64,000 nucleotides of DNA from Saccharopolyspora rhizosphaerae (GCF_003931915.1 NZ_RSAA01000004.1:248001-312000), one strand, 5' to 3'; shown: positions 36,285 to 45,385, numbered from the stretch's first letter. The notes: generated from the letters alone by a model not told the origin. Numbers and translations are program-made.

Positions 36285-37385
36285 TCAACGGTGAGGCGCC
36301 GGTCCGGACGTGGTCGCCTTCGGGGACGGGGACGAGGCGAACCGGCCTCGGGCGGCGAGTGAGACGTAGACGAGCGCGACCAGCACGGGCACCTCGATCA
36401 GCGGGCCGACGACTCCGGCCAGGGCCTGACCGCTGGTGACGCCGAAGGTCGCGATCGCCACCGCGATGGCCAGCTCGAAGTTGTTGCCCGCGGCGGTGAA
36501 CGACAGCGTCGCGGAACGCTCGTAGTTCAGGCCGATGGCCTTGCCCAGCGCGAACGAGCCAGCCCACATCACCGCGAAGTAGACCAGCAGCGGCAGCGCG
36601 ATGCGCGCGACGTCCAGCGGGCTCGATGTGATCGCCTCCCCTTGCAGCGCGAAGAGGATCACGGTGGTGAACAGCAGGCCGTGGAGCGCGACCGGGCCGA
36701 TCTTGGGCAGGAACCGCGCCTCGTACCACTCGCGACCCTTCGCGCGCTCACCGAACCGGCGGGTGAGGTATCCGGCCAGCAGCGGGACGCCGAGGAAGAT
36801 CAGCACGTTCTTGGCGATCTCCCACGCCGGAACCTCCAGCCCGGCCACCGGCAGGCCCAGCCATCCCGGCAGCACCGAGAGGAAGAACCAGCCGAGCCCG
36901 GCGAAGGCGACGACCTGGAACACCGAGTTGAGCGCGACCAGCACGGCGGCGGCTTCGCGGTCCCCGCAGGCGAGGTCGTTCCAGATGATGACCATCGCGA
37001 TGCAGCGCGCCAAGCCGACGATGATCAACCCGGTCCGGTACTCGGGCAGGTCCGGGAGGAACACCCAGGCCAGCACGAACATCAGCGCCGGGCCGAGCAC
37101 CCAGTTGAGCAGGATCGAGGAGACCATCAGCCGCTTGTCGCCGGTGACGGCGTCGAGCCGGTCGTAGCGGACCTTGGCCAGCACCGGGTACATCATCACC
37201 AGCAGGCCGAGCGCGATGGGCAGCGAGACGCCGCCGACCTGCACGGCGTCCAGCGCGGAGCCCAGCCCGGGGATCCAGCGGCCGGCCAGGAGCCCGACGA
37301 CCATCGCGGCTCCGATCCACACCGGCAACAGCCGGTCCAACGCGGACAGCTTCGCCACGACGGCGTTGTCCTGCGCCTGCGTCAT
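36285..37385 (-). CDS. acr3: Arsenite efflux permease Acr3
   Basis: 366-residue Acr3-type As(III)/H+ antiporter with ten helices. The conserved Cys in TM4 is seen in GLARCIAMVIIWNDLACGD, and TAAGNNFELAIAVAIATFG is the TM9 signature. Takes arsenite made by ArsC out of the cell. ATG overlaps the arsR stop by 4 nt. Confidence 0.95.
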   Translation of the reverse strand: MTQAQDNAVVAKLSALDRLLPVWIGAAMVVGLLAGRWIPGLGSALDAVQVGGVSLPIALGLLVMMYPVLAKVRYDRLDAVTGDKRLMVSSILLNWVLGPALMFVLAWVFLPDLPEYRTGLIIVGLARCIAMVIIWNDLACGDREAAAVLVALNSVFQVVAFAGLGWFFLSVLPGWLGLPVAGLEVPAWEIAKNVLIFLGVPLLAGYLTRRFGERAKGREWYEARFLPKIGPVALHGLLFTTVILFALQGEAITSSPLDVARIALPLLVYFAVMWAGSFALGKAIGLNYERSATLSFTAAGNNFELAIAVAIATFGVTSGQALAGVVGPLIEVPVLVALVYVSLAARGRFASSPSPKATTSGPAPHR

Positions 37386-37750
37386 GCCGTCTCCGCCACG
37401 TCCAGAGCGGGGGCCAGCGAGTCCGACAGCAGGCGCAGGGTGTCCGGCCGGACGCGGTAGTAGATCCAGGTCCCGCGCCGCTCGCCCTCGATCACCCCGG
37501 CTTCGCGCAGCACCTTGAGGTGGTGCGAGATCGTCGGCCCCGACAGCTCGAACGCCCCGGTCAGGTCACACACGCAGGCCTCCCCACCGGCGTGCGAGGC
37601 GATCAGGGACAGCAGCCGCAGCCGCACCGGCTCACCGATCGCCTTGAACACCCGCGCGAGCGTCCCAGCCTGCTCAGCATCGAGCGGCTCACGCACCACC
37701 GGCGAGCAGCACAGCACCTCGTCACCCACTGACGGCCCTTGTTTCGACAC
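37382..37750 (-). CDS. arsR: ArsR-family arsenic-responsive repressor
   Basis: 122-residue winged-helix repressor. The DNA-binding region LARVFKAIGEPVRLRLLSLIA and SGPTISHHLKVLREAGVIEGERRGTW are clear; the metalloid-binding motif is CVCDL in helix 3, with a vicinal Cys pair at the N-terminus (DEVLCC) that could add to the As(III) site. GTG 37750 was chosen as the first start with a purine-rich upstream; GTG 37729 is an alternative. Releases the divergent promoter on binding As(III). Confidence 0.93.
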   Translation of the reverse strand: MSKQGPSVGDEVLCCSPVVREPLDAEQAGTLARVFKAIGEPVRLRLLSLIASHAGGEACVCDLTGAFELSGPTISHHLKVLREAGVIEGERRGTWIYYRVRPDTLRLLSDSLAPALDVAETA

Positions 37751-37767
37751 ACCTCTACCTTGACAGC

Positions 37768-37823
37768 CATCGAATCTAGGGCGCAAGCTTCGTGTGTCCA
37801 TCTGATTCGATGGACATCGAATC
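37768..37823. promoter_or_regulatory. ArsR operator between arsR and arsI
   Basis: Inverted repeat GATTCGATG-GA-CATCGAATC (37804-37823), plus an extra exact half-site CATCGAATC at 37768-37776, within the 84-nt divergent space. The dyad ends 11 nt before the arsI ATG and would cover its leader; the half-site lies by the arsR promoter. TTGACA (37760-37765) adjoins the half-site. Confidence 0.7.
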
Positions 37824-37834
37824 AAGGAGTTGAG

Positions 37835-38254
37835 ATGTCACGCATGCAACTGGCTCTGCGGGTGGGCGACCTGGAGGGCTCGATCGCGTTCTACTCGAAG
37901 CTCTTCGGCGCCGAACCGGCCAAGCTCCGGCCCGGTTACGCCAACTTCGCCATCGCCGAACCGCCGCTCAAGCTCGTGCTCGTCGAAGGCGAACCCGGGC
38001 AGGACACCGCCATCGACCACCTGGGCGTCGAGGTCGAAAGCACCGAGCAGGTCGGCAACGCCACCGACCGGCTCAAGGCGCTCGGGCTGTTCACCGAGGT
38101 CGAGGAGGACACCACCTGCTGCTACGCCCGCCAGGACAAGGTCTGGGTCCACGGCCCCGGCCGGGAACCCTGGGAGGTCTACGTGGTCAAGGCCGACTCC
38201 CAGACCTTCGGAGCCTCACCGACCGAGGAAGGTGCCACGCCCTGCTGCCGCTGA
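37835..38254 (+). CDS. arsI: ArsI/CadI-family C-As lyase (VOC metalloenzyme)
   Basis: 139-residue vicinal-oxygen-chelate protein. Metal ligands are likely the His in AIDHLGVEVES and the Glu in PWEVYVV; the arsenical-binding vicinal pair is in TTCCYARQDKVWV, the diagnostic feature of ArsI, which cleaves C-As bonds of trivalent organoarsenicals such as methylarsenite. The related CadI is cadmium-induced. A C-terminal CC (TPCCR) adds thiols. ATG 37835 has AAGGAG six nt upstream. Divergent from arsR-acr3-arsC and sharing its operator. Confidence 0.9.
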   Translation: MSRMQLALRVGDLEGSIAFYSKLFGAEPAKLRPGYANFAIAEPPLKLVLVEGEPGQDTAIDHLGVEVESTEQVGNATDRLKALGLFTEVEEDTTCCYARQDKVWVHGPGREPWEVYVVKADSQTFGASPTEEGATPCCR

Positions 38255-38374
38255 ATGAGGCCGTCAGCGCACAGCTCACCGCCGCCCGCGGCCCGGCCAG
38301 CGCTCCGCGGGCGGCGACCTGCGGAAGGCACCCACTTGTGGCAGGCACGTTCTCGGACCACGTTCACGGCCCAG

Positions 38375-39550
38375 TCAGGGAGCGTGATGCCCCACGTCGA
38401 ACTCCCCTCGGGCTTCTCGCTGTTCTCGCCGAGTCTGGGTCGCGTGCAGAGCTTGGCGGCGTTCGCGTTCGCGGTAGCTGAACGCTGCCTCGCGGACCGA
38501 GTTCTCGCTCTCGAATCCTGACCCGACCGCACCGGCAACAGTGGCTGCCGCGGTGACCAGCAGCACGACGACAGCATAGTCGCCAAACCCGAGGCCGGGC
38601 CCGACGTACTCACCGAGCACCTCAGGAGTCACGACGACGAAGGCTGCGATCAGGTTGACGACGTAGAGCGCCCCGTACATGCACGCCACTCCGATGGCCA
38701 GTGTCAGCACTGTGGAAGAGTTGAACAACATCGCCTCTTCGCGTTCGTTCGCGGGTCGCTCCGTGGTTTGCTCCCAGAGCCGGTGATAGACGATGAGCCA
38801 ACCAACCATGACTGCCACCGAGCCGAGCACCGCGGCCAAGAGCTGGGGCAACTCCATCGTGCTGGCGAGCCGCCAAACCGTGGTGTTGATCAAGTAGAAC
38901 GCGCTGAAAGCGAACGCCCCCACCAGCGGTCCGGTCAACCCGAACACCAGTCGCCACGGGCGATTGTCCCGAACCATGCCGATCAACAACCTCAGCACGC
39001 CTCGCGAGGCCAACACCCGCACATCGACATCGCGATGCTCGGGCGTGACCCACTGGAAGCGGTTGAACAGCCAGGGAAGTCGGCGACGCCGGTGCTTCTC
39101 GGTCCCCTTCGAGCCAGCGTCCCGACCGAACATGTCCGTGATGAGCTGGCTGACCAAGCCTCGCACCCGGCGGTGCAACGCCATGCCTCCGAGTGCCGGT
39201 AGCGACACCACCAACACCCTGCGCTCGAGACTCACATCGGCCACGATGGGCTGTTGACCACTCCGCAGCGGGTAGTCCGTTATGCAGGCAGCGAGATTCC
39301 ACCCGTGCTGTCGCATACGCTTGCCGACGACGTCCATCATCTCGGTACGGCGGTCGTCACTGGGTGGCAACTGCTCGCAGTGCACTTCCACGTGCCACAC
39401 CCGATCGTCTTCCAGCCGTTCGGACAGCAGTCTAGGCAGTTCCTGAGCGAGGTGCTCAGCAATCTCCGCAGGCGCGGCTACCGGATCGGCCACCACTCCC
39501 ACAGTGACCGTCCGATTCGAACCACTTCTCACATCTTCCCGCAACACCAT
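38375..39550 (-). CDS. Uncharacterised membrane protein
   Basis: 391 residues. The first ~190 are soluble (TVTVGVVADPVAAPAEIAEHLAQELP, ACITDYPLR, VSLPALGG, RVRGLVSQLITDMFG); then about five hydrophobic helices between residues 200 and 360, and a charged C-terminal tail full of Arg/Glu (SYRERERRQALHATQTRREQ). ATG 39550 is preceded by GAGGAG at 7 nt. Similar large uncharacterised actinobacterial proteins exist, but no function is recognised. Base composition is slightly lower in GC than its neighbours, hinting at transfer. Confidence 0.7.
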   Translation of the reverse strand: MVLREDVRSGSNRTVTVGVVADPVAAPAEIAEHLAQELPRLLSERLEDDRVWHVEVHCEQLPPSDDRRTEMMDVVGKRMRQHGWNLAACITDYPLRSGQQPIVADVSLERRVLVVSLPALGGMALHRRVRGLVSQLITDMFGRDAGSKGTEKHRRRRLPWLFNRFQWVTPEHRDVDVRVLASRGVLRLLIGMVRDNRPWRLVFGLTGPLVGAFAFSAFYLINTTVWRLASTMELPQLLAAVLGSVAVMVGWLIVYHRLWEQTTERPANEREEAMLFNSSTVLTLAIGVACMYGALYVVNLIAAFVVVTPEVLGEYVGPGLGFGDYAVVVLLVTAAATVAGAVGSGFESENSVREAAFSYRERERRQALHATQTRREQREARGEFDVGHHAP

Positions 39551-39780
39551 CACGGCACTCCTCACGCTTGACAAGGCTCCACGGGTACCCCCGGGGACGC
39601 GGGCCCAATGGTCGCTACCTGCGTTCTCCTGCGGTGGCCGCCTGCCGCTGCGCGCGAGTCAGGGTGTTGCTGCCAACCTTGCTGCACGCCACCCCGACCA
39701 AGCGGCTCGTGGCCGGCGGCGAGACCGCTACGAGATCTAGCCGCTCAGGTGGATTCCAGCCACACGCCGTCCGCAGGGGA

Positions 39781-40341
39781 TCAGTCGGTCCCGCCCGGCG
39801 GGTAGGTGACCGTGCGGTCTTCTCCGATGGAGGGCTGGGCCCCCCACTTGCCGAGTTCGTGGGGGCGGGGCTCCTGGCTTGCGATGAGGTGCCAGACCGT
39901 CCACCCGAGGGCGACCAAGTTGTTGGCGATCAGCAAGCGGTGGCAGCGCCAGGGCATCGGCTCGCCGCACATGGCGACCGCGCGTTGGTCCGCAGCCAGG
40001 TTCCGCAGTCGGTCGAGGCCGTGCCGGTACGGCTCGGTGAGCGTGTAGTCCGCGTAGTTCTTGAAGCTGTCGTGCTGCCAGCCCGCGTTCAGCTGCGGGT
40101 CGACGTCCTGCCGCTTGCGCCGTCCGCTGAGCTCGGGGACGTGCAGGTAGTCGATGCCGACTTCTCCGAGCCACTGCGTCATCTCGTCCGCGTCGAACTG
40201 CGGGCTGCGCCGGGATCCCGGGAGCGAGCGCACGTCCACCAGGAGCTCGATGTCGTGCTCCAGCAGCGGGTGGAGGAACTCCTCCTTCGGACAAGTCCAG
40301 TGCCCGATGGTCCACAGCTCCCACCGGTCGTCGGTGCTCAT
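39781..40341 (-). CDS. DUF488 family protein
   Basis: 186-residue DUF488 protein. Family features: WTIGHWTCPKEEFLHPL at the N-terminus, LLVDVRSLPGSRRSPQFD, LHVPELSGRR and MCGEPMPWRCHRLLIAN with the conserved Cys and His near the C-terminus. Function of the family unknown; it is often found in stress or DNA-metabolism contexts. ATG 40341 is the first Met that fits the alignment, though the ribosome-binding site is weak. About 230 nt upstream of the next leftward gene hold nothing identifiable. Confidence 0.85.
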   Translation of the reverse strand: MSTDDRWELWTIGHWTCPKEEFLHPLLEHDIELLVDVRSLPGSRRSPQFDADEMTQWLGEVGIDYLHVPELSGRRKRQDVDPQLNAGWQHDSFKNYADYTLTEPYRHGLDRLRNLAADQRAVAMCGEPMPWRCHRLLIANNLVALGWTVWHLIASQEPRPHELGKWGAQPSIGEDRTVTYPPGGTD

Positions 40342-40456
40342 GACCGCGCACCGTCCTGAGGCGTGGGCTGCACCGGACCCCCTCGCTCGTCGGCAGTGGG
40401 CACTCCCCGGTGTAGGCGCCGCTGCGGGACCCGTCAAGCGCAGTTCGGCCCGAAGG

Positions 40457-40807
40457 TCAGAACGACTGGGCGAGCAGCAGACCGCAGTACGCCGCGGACA
40501 CACCAGCGAGGACGCTGACCAGGACGTTCGCCGCGGCCAGCAGGTGCGATCGCTCCCGCGCGAGCCGCCAGGTCTCGTAGCTGAAGGTCGAGTAGGTGGT
40601 CAGCGCGCCGCAGAACCCGGTTCCGGCCACGGCGAACACGGCCGGTGCGGTCGGCAGCGCCACCAGGAACCCGAGCACCAGCGAGCCCGCGACGTTGACG
40701 GTGAGCGTCCCCCACGGGAACACCGAACCGTGCCGGGACTGCACGGCCCGATCGACCAGGTAGCGCAACGGCGCACCGACCGCGGCTCCGAGGGCGACCC
40801 ACAGCAT
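40457..40807 (-). CDS. crcB: Fluoride ion channel CrcB/Fluc (subunit 2)
   Basis: 116-residue, four-helix fluoride channel. Conserved GAPLRYLVDR, the GTLTVNVAGSLVLG with the functional Asn, and GFCGALTTYSTFSYET with the Thr/Phe track. ATG overlaps the upstream crcB stop by 4 nt. Two different CrcB proteins commonly form an antiparallel hetero-dimer in actinobacteria and Firmicutes. Confidence 0.93.
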   Translation of the reverse strand: MLWVALGAAVGAPLRYLVDRAVQSRHGSVFPWGTLTVNVAGSLVLGFLVALPTAPAVFAVAGTGFCGALTTYSTFSYETWRLARERSHLLAAANVLVSVLAGVSAAYCGLLLAQSF

Positions 40808-41253
40808 CACGCGGGCTTCACCGCCCGGACCAACCGCCGCGTCAGCGCGGAACCGGCGAGGACGCCGGCCATCGCCGCGAGCACGGTCAACGCCAGGTAG
40901 GCGAAGGCCAGGTGCGGCCTGCCCACCGCGATCGCCTGCTGGAGGTCGACCACGTGGGTGGAGAAGGTGGTGCACCCGCCGAGCACCCCCACCCCGAGGA
41001 AGGGGCGGAGTAGTCGCTGCCCTGTCCAGACCTCGCTGATCAGCGCCATGAGAACGCCCATGGCCAGGCAGCCGGTGGCGTTGACGCCCAGCGTCGCCCA
41101 CGGCATCTCGCCGGGCTGGTGCGGGAAGGCCTTCCCCACGCCGTAGCGGGCCAGCGCGCCCACCACGCCACCGCACGAGATCACTGCCAGCACTGCCGCC
41201 GGGTGATCGCGACAATCGCGTCGTGCGGCGTGGGGGCGGGGTTCCGTCGGCAT
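40807..41253 (-). CDS. crcB: Fluoride ion channel CrcB/Fluc (subunit 1)
   Basis: 148-residue CrcB paralogue, with a ~25-residue charged N-terminal extension before the first helix. Motifs: GGVVGALARYGVGKAFP, MPWATLGVNATGCLAMG and VLGGCTTFSTHVVDLQQA. ATG 41253 has GGAG five nt upstream, and an upstream hairpin CTACCAG...CTGGTAG (41262-41284) abuts that ribosome-binding site. First of a two-gene crcB operon for fluoride export. A fluoride riboswitch was looked for and not found. Confidence 0.92.
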   Translation of the reverse strand: MPTEPRPHAARRDCRDHPAAVLAVISCGGVVGALARYGVGKAFPHQPGEMPWATLGVNATGCLAMGVLMALISEVWTGQRLLRPFLGVGVLGGCTTFSTHVVDLQQAIAVGRPHLAFAYLALTVLAAMAGVLAGSALTRRLVRAVKPA

Positions 41254-41458
41254 GCGCACTCCTACCAGGGTTCGTCACTGGTAGGGACCGTTGGCAGCCG
41301 GTCTGCGGTTCTCCCGCCAACACGGCGGGACGGCGGGCCCCACCGCCGACCGAAGCATAGGCGACTCGCTCACCCTCCCACCGGCGCTCGTGAGAGGGCT
41401 CACCGCGGACCGTGGTGCAATGCCACCGCCCCCCCGTTCCGAGCACCGTGGAGAGCAC

Positions 41459-42085
41459 ATGACCAGCGCAGCGCTGTCGGGGTTCACCGTCGTCGCGGTC
41501 CTCGCCGTGATCACCCCGGGCCTGGACACGATGCTCGCCCTGCGCCACGCCGTCCTCTCCGGCCGCCGGGCGGGACTCAAGGCGGTCCTCGGGATCAACG
41601 CCGGCTGCCTCCTCTGGGGAACGGCCAGCACCGCCGGGCTGACGGCACTGCTGACCGCGTCCGAGCTGGCCTACAACGTCGTCCGCGTCCTCGGCGCCGC
41701 GTACCTGATCTGGCTCGGCGCGACCGCGCTGTGGAAGACCTTCCCCCGCGGCAAGACGCCCGCTGCCGCTCCGGAGGACGATGCCCCGGCCGGGCGTTCC
41801 GCCTTCACCGCAGGACTGATGACCAACCTCCTCAACCCCAAGGTCGGCGTCTTCTACATGAGCCTGCTGCCCCAGTTCCTCCCCACCGGCCCGACCGCGT
41901 CGGCCTGGGGCGCTCTGCTGGTGTCCATCCACGTGGCCGCTGGTCTGCTGTGGCCGCCGAGCCTGGTGTGGGCCGCGGGACGGGCCCGGGCCTTCTTCCA
42001 ACGCGAACGAGTCCGCCGCTGGATGGACCGTGTCACGGCGACAGTGCTGGTCGGCCTCGGCGTCAAGCTCGCCGTCGAGGTCTGA
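41459..42085 (+). CDS. LysE/RhtB-family amino-acid exporter
   Basis: 208-residue membrane protein of about six helices with the family's N-terminal VVAVLAVITPGLDTMLALRHAVLSGRRAGL, GINAGCLLWG and the mid-protein GLMTNLLNPKVGVFYMSLLPQF. Exports amino acids or homoserine-like compounds by proton exchange. ATG 41459 has GGAG at 6 nt. Divergent from the crcB pair across about 200 nt. Confidence 0.9.
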   Translation: MTSAALSGFTVVAVLAVITPGLDTMLALRHAVLSGRRAGLKAVLGINAGCLLWGTASTAGLTALLTASELAYNVVRVLGAAYLIWLGATALWKTFPRGKTPAAAPEDDAPAGRSAFTAGLMTNLLNPKVGVFYMSLLPQFLPTGPTASAWGALLVSIHVAAGLLWPPSLVWAAGRARAFFQRERVRRWMDRVTATVLVGLGVKLAVEV

Positions 42086-42742
42086 GCCGCCCGGCCGTCG
42101 AACCGGGCCTGCTCGAACGGAAGGTGGGTTCCGAAAGACGGCCGTGCGGATCCACCGGCCCGACGACATCAACAGCGAACTGCACGGCTCTCGGCCACAC
42201 CTCGCACACGGTGGTCCGGCTGAGCCAGGCGTCACGGGCTGGTCGCGCTCGGACCTGCTGCAGGAGCGCCCCTGAGGAGATCCCGTGCTGCTGAGGCGCC
42301 GGCTCACCGCGTTTCGTGCTGCTACCAGCGATGTTCGATCGACAGTCCCAGTTGTCCTCCACCTCAGACCTTTTCGATGCGTTCGGGCCGCTTCGGGTGT
42401 GATCCTTGCATCGGCGTGAGCCCACCAGATCGTTGCAGCCAAGCGACATCCCCCCTTGCGCAGCCGAGTCGGCCACCTCCTCGAACCACATGTCCACACA
42501 GGACGAACGTCGTAGTTCCTCGCCGGGAGGAGTTGACAGCTCGCGCGTGGAGGGTTCCTCGAACCTCGCCCACAGGCAGTGGACGTCCACTGCCGCCGGG
42601 AGAACGGGCGCCGTTCGTGAACGACCCTCGCGGACACCTCCGCGCGGCGGGTTGAACCGCGGGGCGCCCTGGTCACTGCAGGTCAAACACTGTTGATCAT
42701 GCCCCGTCGTGCTGGTTCTCGGGGTTGGGGGAAACTGGGGTG
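42086..42742. other. 650-nt region without a convincing gene; contains a 20-bp palindrome
   Basis: No frame has family resemblance, consistent codon bias and a ribosome-binding site; GC falls around 42290-42560. A perfect 20-bp palindrome GGCAGTGGACGTCCACTGCC is at 42575-42594, with smaller dyads at 42551-42568 (GAGGGTTC/GAACCTC) and 42612-42623 (CGTTCGTGAACG). These lie 120-190 nt before the acyl-CoA dehydrogenase and may be its operators. The part before 42400 could be a decayed gene. Confidence 0.55.
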
Positions 42743-43765
42743 ATGAGTCAGGAGTCGCCCGCGTTGCAGGAGGCTCGGCGGATCGCCGAGGACGTGCTCT
42801 TCCCCGCCGCGCTGGAGGTCGACGCCGCGGAGCGGGTCCCGGCAGGCCACCTGGACCTGCTCGCCGAGCACGGCTTCTACGGCCTCGCGGCACCGCAGGA
42901 CATGGCCACGCTCGAGGTGGGCGACCTGCCGTCGGTGCTGCGGCTCATCGAGGTCCTCGCCAGCGGGTGCCTGACCACGACGTTCGTGTGGATCCAGCAC
43001 CACGGCGTGCTCGCCGCTGCCGAGAGCACCAAGAACCGCAACCTGCGCGAGCGGTACCTCGCCGACCTGGTCTCGGGCAAGCGCCGAGGCGGGATCGCGC
43101 TGGGATCGGCTCTGCAGCCCGGGCCGCCGCCGCTGCGCGCCGAACCGGTCGTCGGCGGCTACCTGCTGGAGGGCGTCGCGCCCTGGTTCACCGGCTGGGG
43201 GATGGTCGATTCGCTGCTGGTCGCCGGACGCACCCCCGACGAGGCGCTGGTCTTCGCGATGCTCGACGTCGCGGAGAACGACACGCTGCACGCCGATCCG
43301 CTCGACCTGATGGCCGTGCGGGCCAGCGGCACCGTGACGCTGCGGTTCAACCGGCACTTCGTGCCGCGCGACCGGATCGCCTCCACCGTCCCGCATTCCG
43401 AGTACCTGCAAGGCGATTCCGGCTCGGTGCGGTTCAACGGCGCGCTCGCCCTCGGCGTGGTGGGGAGGGCGATCTCGTTGCTCGGCGATGACGCGGGCGG
43501 GCTGCCCGAGGAGCTCGACACGACGCGGTCGAGGCTGGTCGCGGCCGGCCCGGAGGAGCTGCCCGAGGTGCGGGCGCAGGCCTCCGAGCTCGCGATGCGC
43601 GCGGCCTCGGCTGCCGCGGTGCACCACGGCAGCCGCTCGGTGCTCCCCGGCAACCACGCGCAGCGGCTGGTCCGGGAAGCCACGTTCCTGCTGCTGTTCG
43701 GCTCGAGGCCGTCGATCAAGTCCGCGTTGCTGGAACGGCTCACCGCTCCGCGAGGACCCGCTTGA
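42743..43765 (+). CDS. Acyl-CoA dehydrogenase family protein (short)
   Basis: 340-residue protein (family norm about 380-400). N-terminal helical domain (EARRIAEDVLFPAAL, LAEHGFYGLAAPQDMA), middle beta domain (PVVGGYLLEGVAPWFTGWGMVDSLLVAGR) and a C-terminal helical domain with NHAQRLVREATFLLL. No clear catalytic Glu can be assigned by eye. Beta-oxidation-type FAD oxidation of an acyl-CoA is the family role. ATG 42743 is used. Its last 26 nt overlap the convergent acyl-CoA synthetase gene. Confidence 0.82.
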   Translation: MSQESPALQEARRIAEDVLFPAALEVDAAERVPAGHLDLLAEHGFYGLAAPQDMATLEVGDLPSVLRLIEVLASGCLTTTFVWIQHHGVLAAAESTKNRNLRERYLADLVSGKRRGGIALGSALQPGPPPLRAEPVVGGYLLEGVAPWFTGWGMVDSLLVAGRTPDEALVFAMLDVAENDTLHADPLDLMAVRASGTVTLRFNRHFVPRDRIASTVPHSEYLQGDSGSVRFNGALALGVVGRAISLLGDDAGGLPEELDTTRSRLVAAGPEELPEVRAQASELAMRAASAAAVHHGSRSVLPGNHAQRLVREATFLLLFGSRPSIKSALLERLTAPRGPA

Positions 43766-45338
43766 GCACCTTCCCCGAGGCGTTGCGCGGGAGTTCACCG
43801 ACGAACTCCACCGAGCGCGGCAGCTTGAAGTTGGCCAGCCGCTGCTTGCAGAACGCCAGGACCGCCTCCTCCGTCAAGGAGTCGTCCCCGACCACGTAGG
43901 CCTTGCCGACCTCACCGAGCCGTTCGTCCGGCACCCCGATGACCGCGACGTCCCGCACCCCGTCGAGGTAGGCCAGCGCCTGCTCCACCTCGGCGGGGTA
44001 GACGTTGAAACCGCCGCAGACGTACATGTCCTTGAGGCGGTCGGTGATGCGCAGGTAACCGCGGTCGTCCAGCACGCCGATGTCACCGGTGTGCAGGCGG
44101 CCGTCGCGGTCGAGGGCGTGCGCGGTCGCGTCCGGGTCGTCGAGGTAGCCGCGCATCACGTTCGGGCCGCGCAGCACGACTTCTCCCGCCTGACCCGGCG
44201 GCATCTCGTGGCCGTCCGCGTCGACGACGACGACCTCGAAACCGGCGGTCGCCCGGCCGCAGGTGTGGGCGACGGTCTCGGCGTCGTCCCCGGGACGGCA
44301 CATGGTGGCCACGACCGCCTCGGTGAGACCGTAAGCGGTGAGCACGGTGTCGAAGCCCAGGTCGGAGCGCATGCGCTCGACCAGCGCGACCGGGACGGTG
44401 GCCGCACCGGTGACCGCCAACCGCAGGCCCGGCAGCTCCCGCCCACCGCGCTCGGGGGCGTGCAGCAGGGTCTGGAAGATCGTGGGCGCGGCCGCCAGGA
44501 TCGAGATCCGCTCGGTGTCGATGACGTCCAGCGTCGAGGCCGCGTCGAAGATCGCGCGCGGGACCATCGTGGTCCCGGTCAGCAGGGACACGAGGATCCC
44601 GGCCTTGTAGCCGAAGCTGTGAGAGAAGGGGTTGACCAGCAGGTACCGGTCGCCCTTGCGCACGTCGCCGCACTCCGCCCACGCCGCGGCGACGCCGAGC
44701 GCTTGCCGGTGCAGGGACATCACGCCCTTGGCGCGACCGGTGGTGCCGGAGGTGAACAGCACGTCGGCGAGGTCGTCGGCGCCGATGGCGTCGGCGCGGC
44801 GCTCGACCTCGTCCTCGGGCACCTTCGCGGCGAGCGCAGCGATCTCGTCCCAGTCGTGCACGCCAGGCCCGGCCGGCGGAGCGGCGCCCAGGGGAACGCG
44901 CAGGACGGCGCGCAGCTCCGGCAGTCCGGCGACGACTTCACCCGGTCCGTCCCCGGCCGCCTCGTGGACGTCCGCCAACCGGTCCACGCCCAAGAACTCG
45001 TCGGCGACCACGAAGGCGCGGGCTTTGCTGCGGTGCAGGAGTTCGGCGGACTCCACGCCGGTGAAGCGCGTGTTGATCGGCACCAGCGTCGCTCCGGCGT
45101 AGGAGGCGCCGAGCGCCGCCAGCACCCAGTGGTGGGTGTTCGGCGAGTTCAGCGCCACCCGGTCACCGGGCCGGACTCCGACGGCGACGAACATCCGCGC
45201 CAGTTCCCGCACCCGCTCGGCGAGCTGCCCGAAGGTCAGCCGGACCGGGCCGTCCACCAGCGCTTCGACCTCGCCGAAGCGTTGCGCCGCACCTCGGACC
45301 GCAGCCGGAATCGACTCCACGACTTGCGCAGGGGCCAT
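43740..45338 (-). CDS. FadD3-like acyl-CoA synthetase
   Basis: 532-residue ANL-superfamily AMP-forming ligase. Motifs: LFTSGTTGRAKGVM (P-loop), VNPFSHSFGYKAG, AYGLTEA, GDIGVLDDRGYLRITDRLKDM and CGGFNVYPAEVE, with the catalytic Lys in NASGKVLKR. The FadD3 group activates the steroid HIP propionate; whether this one does is not clear because no cholesterol genes are visible. ATG 45338 follows GGGAGG at 5 nt. Convergent with the acyl-CoA dehydrogenase. Confidence 0.88.
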   Translation of the reverse strand: MAPAQVVESIPAAVRGAAQRFGEVEALVDGPVRLTFGQLAERVRELARMFVAVGVRPGDRVALNSPNTHHWVLAALGASYAGATLVPINTRFTGVESAELLHRSKARAFVVADEFLGVDRLADVHEAAGDGPGEVVAGLPELRAVLRVPLGAAPPAGPGVHDWDEIAALAAKVPEDEVERRADAIGADDLADVLFTSGTTGRAKGVMSLHRQALGVAAAWAECGDVRKGDRYLLVNPFSHSFGYKAGILVSLLTGTTMVPRAIFDAASTLDVIDTERISILAAAPTIFQTLLHAPERGGRELPGLRLAVTGAATVPVALVERMRSDLGFDTVLTAYGLTEAVVATMCRPGDDAETVAHTCGRATAGFEVVVVDADGHEMPPGQAGEVVLRGPNVMRGYLDDPDATAHALDRDGRLHTGDIGVLDDRGYLRITDRLKDMYVCGGFNVYPAEVEQALAYLDGVRDVAVIGVPDERLGEVGKAYVVGDDSLTEEAVLAFCKQRLANFKLPRSVEFVGELPRNASGKVLKRVLAER

Positions 45339-45385
45339 CTCGTCCTCCCGGGTGTGACACCGACGTCGCGAACCCGGGCGGAAGC

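Noticed and set aside
41254-41458. Fluoride riboswitch upstream of crcB
   Set aside because: The characteristic GATGGTGTTC-type core and pseudoknot partners are not found on the minus strand; only a simple hairpin next to the ribosome-binding site.
42063-42893. 276-codon leftward frame in the gene-free region
   Set aside because: Overlaps two well-supported genes antisense, has irregular composition and no family resemblance or ribosome-binding site; a decayed gene cannot be excluded.
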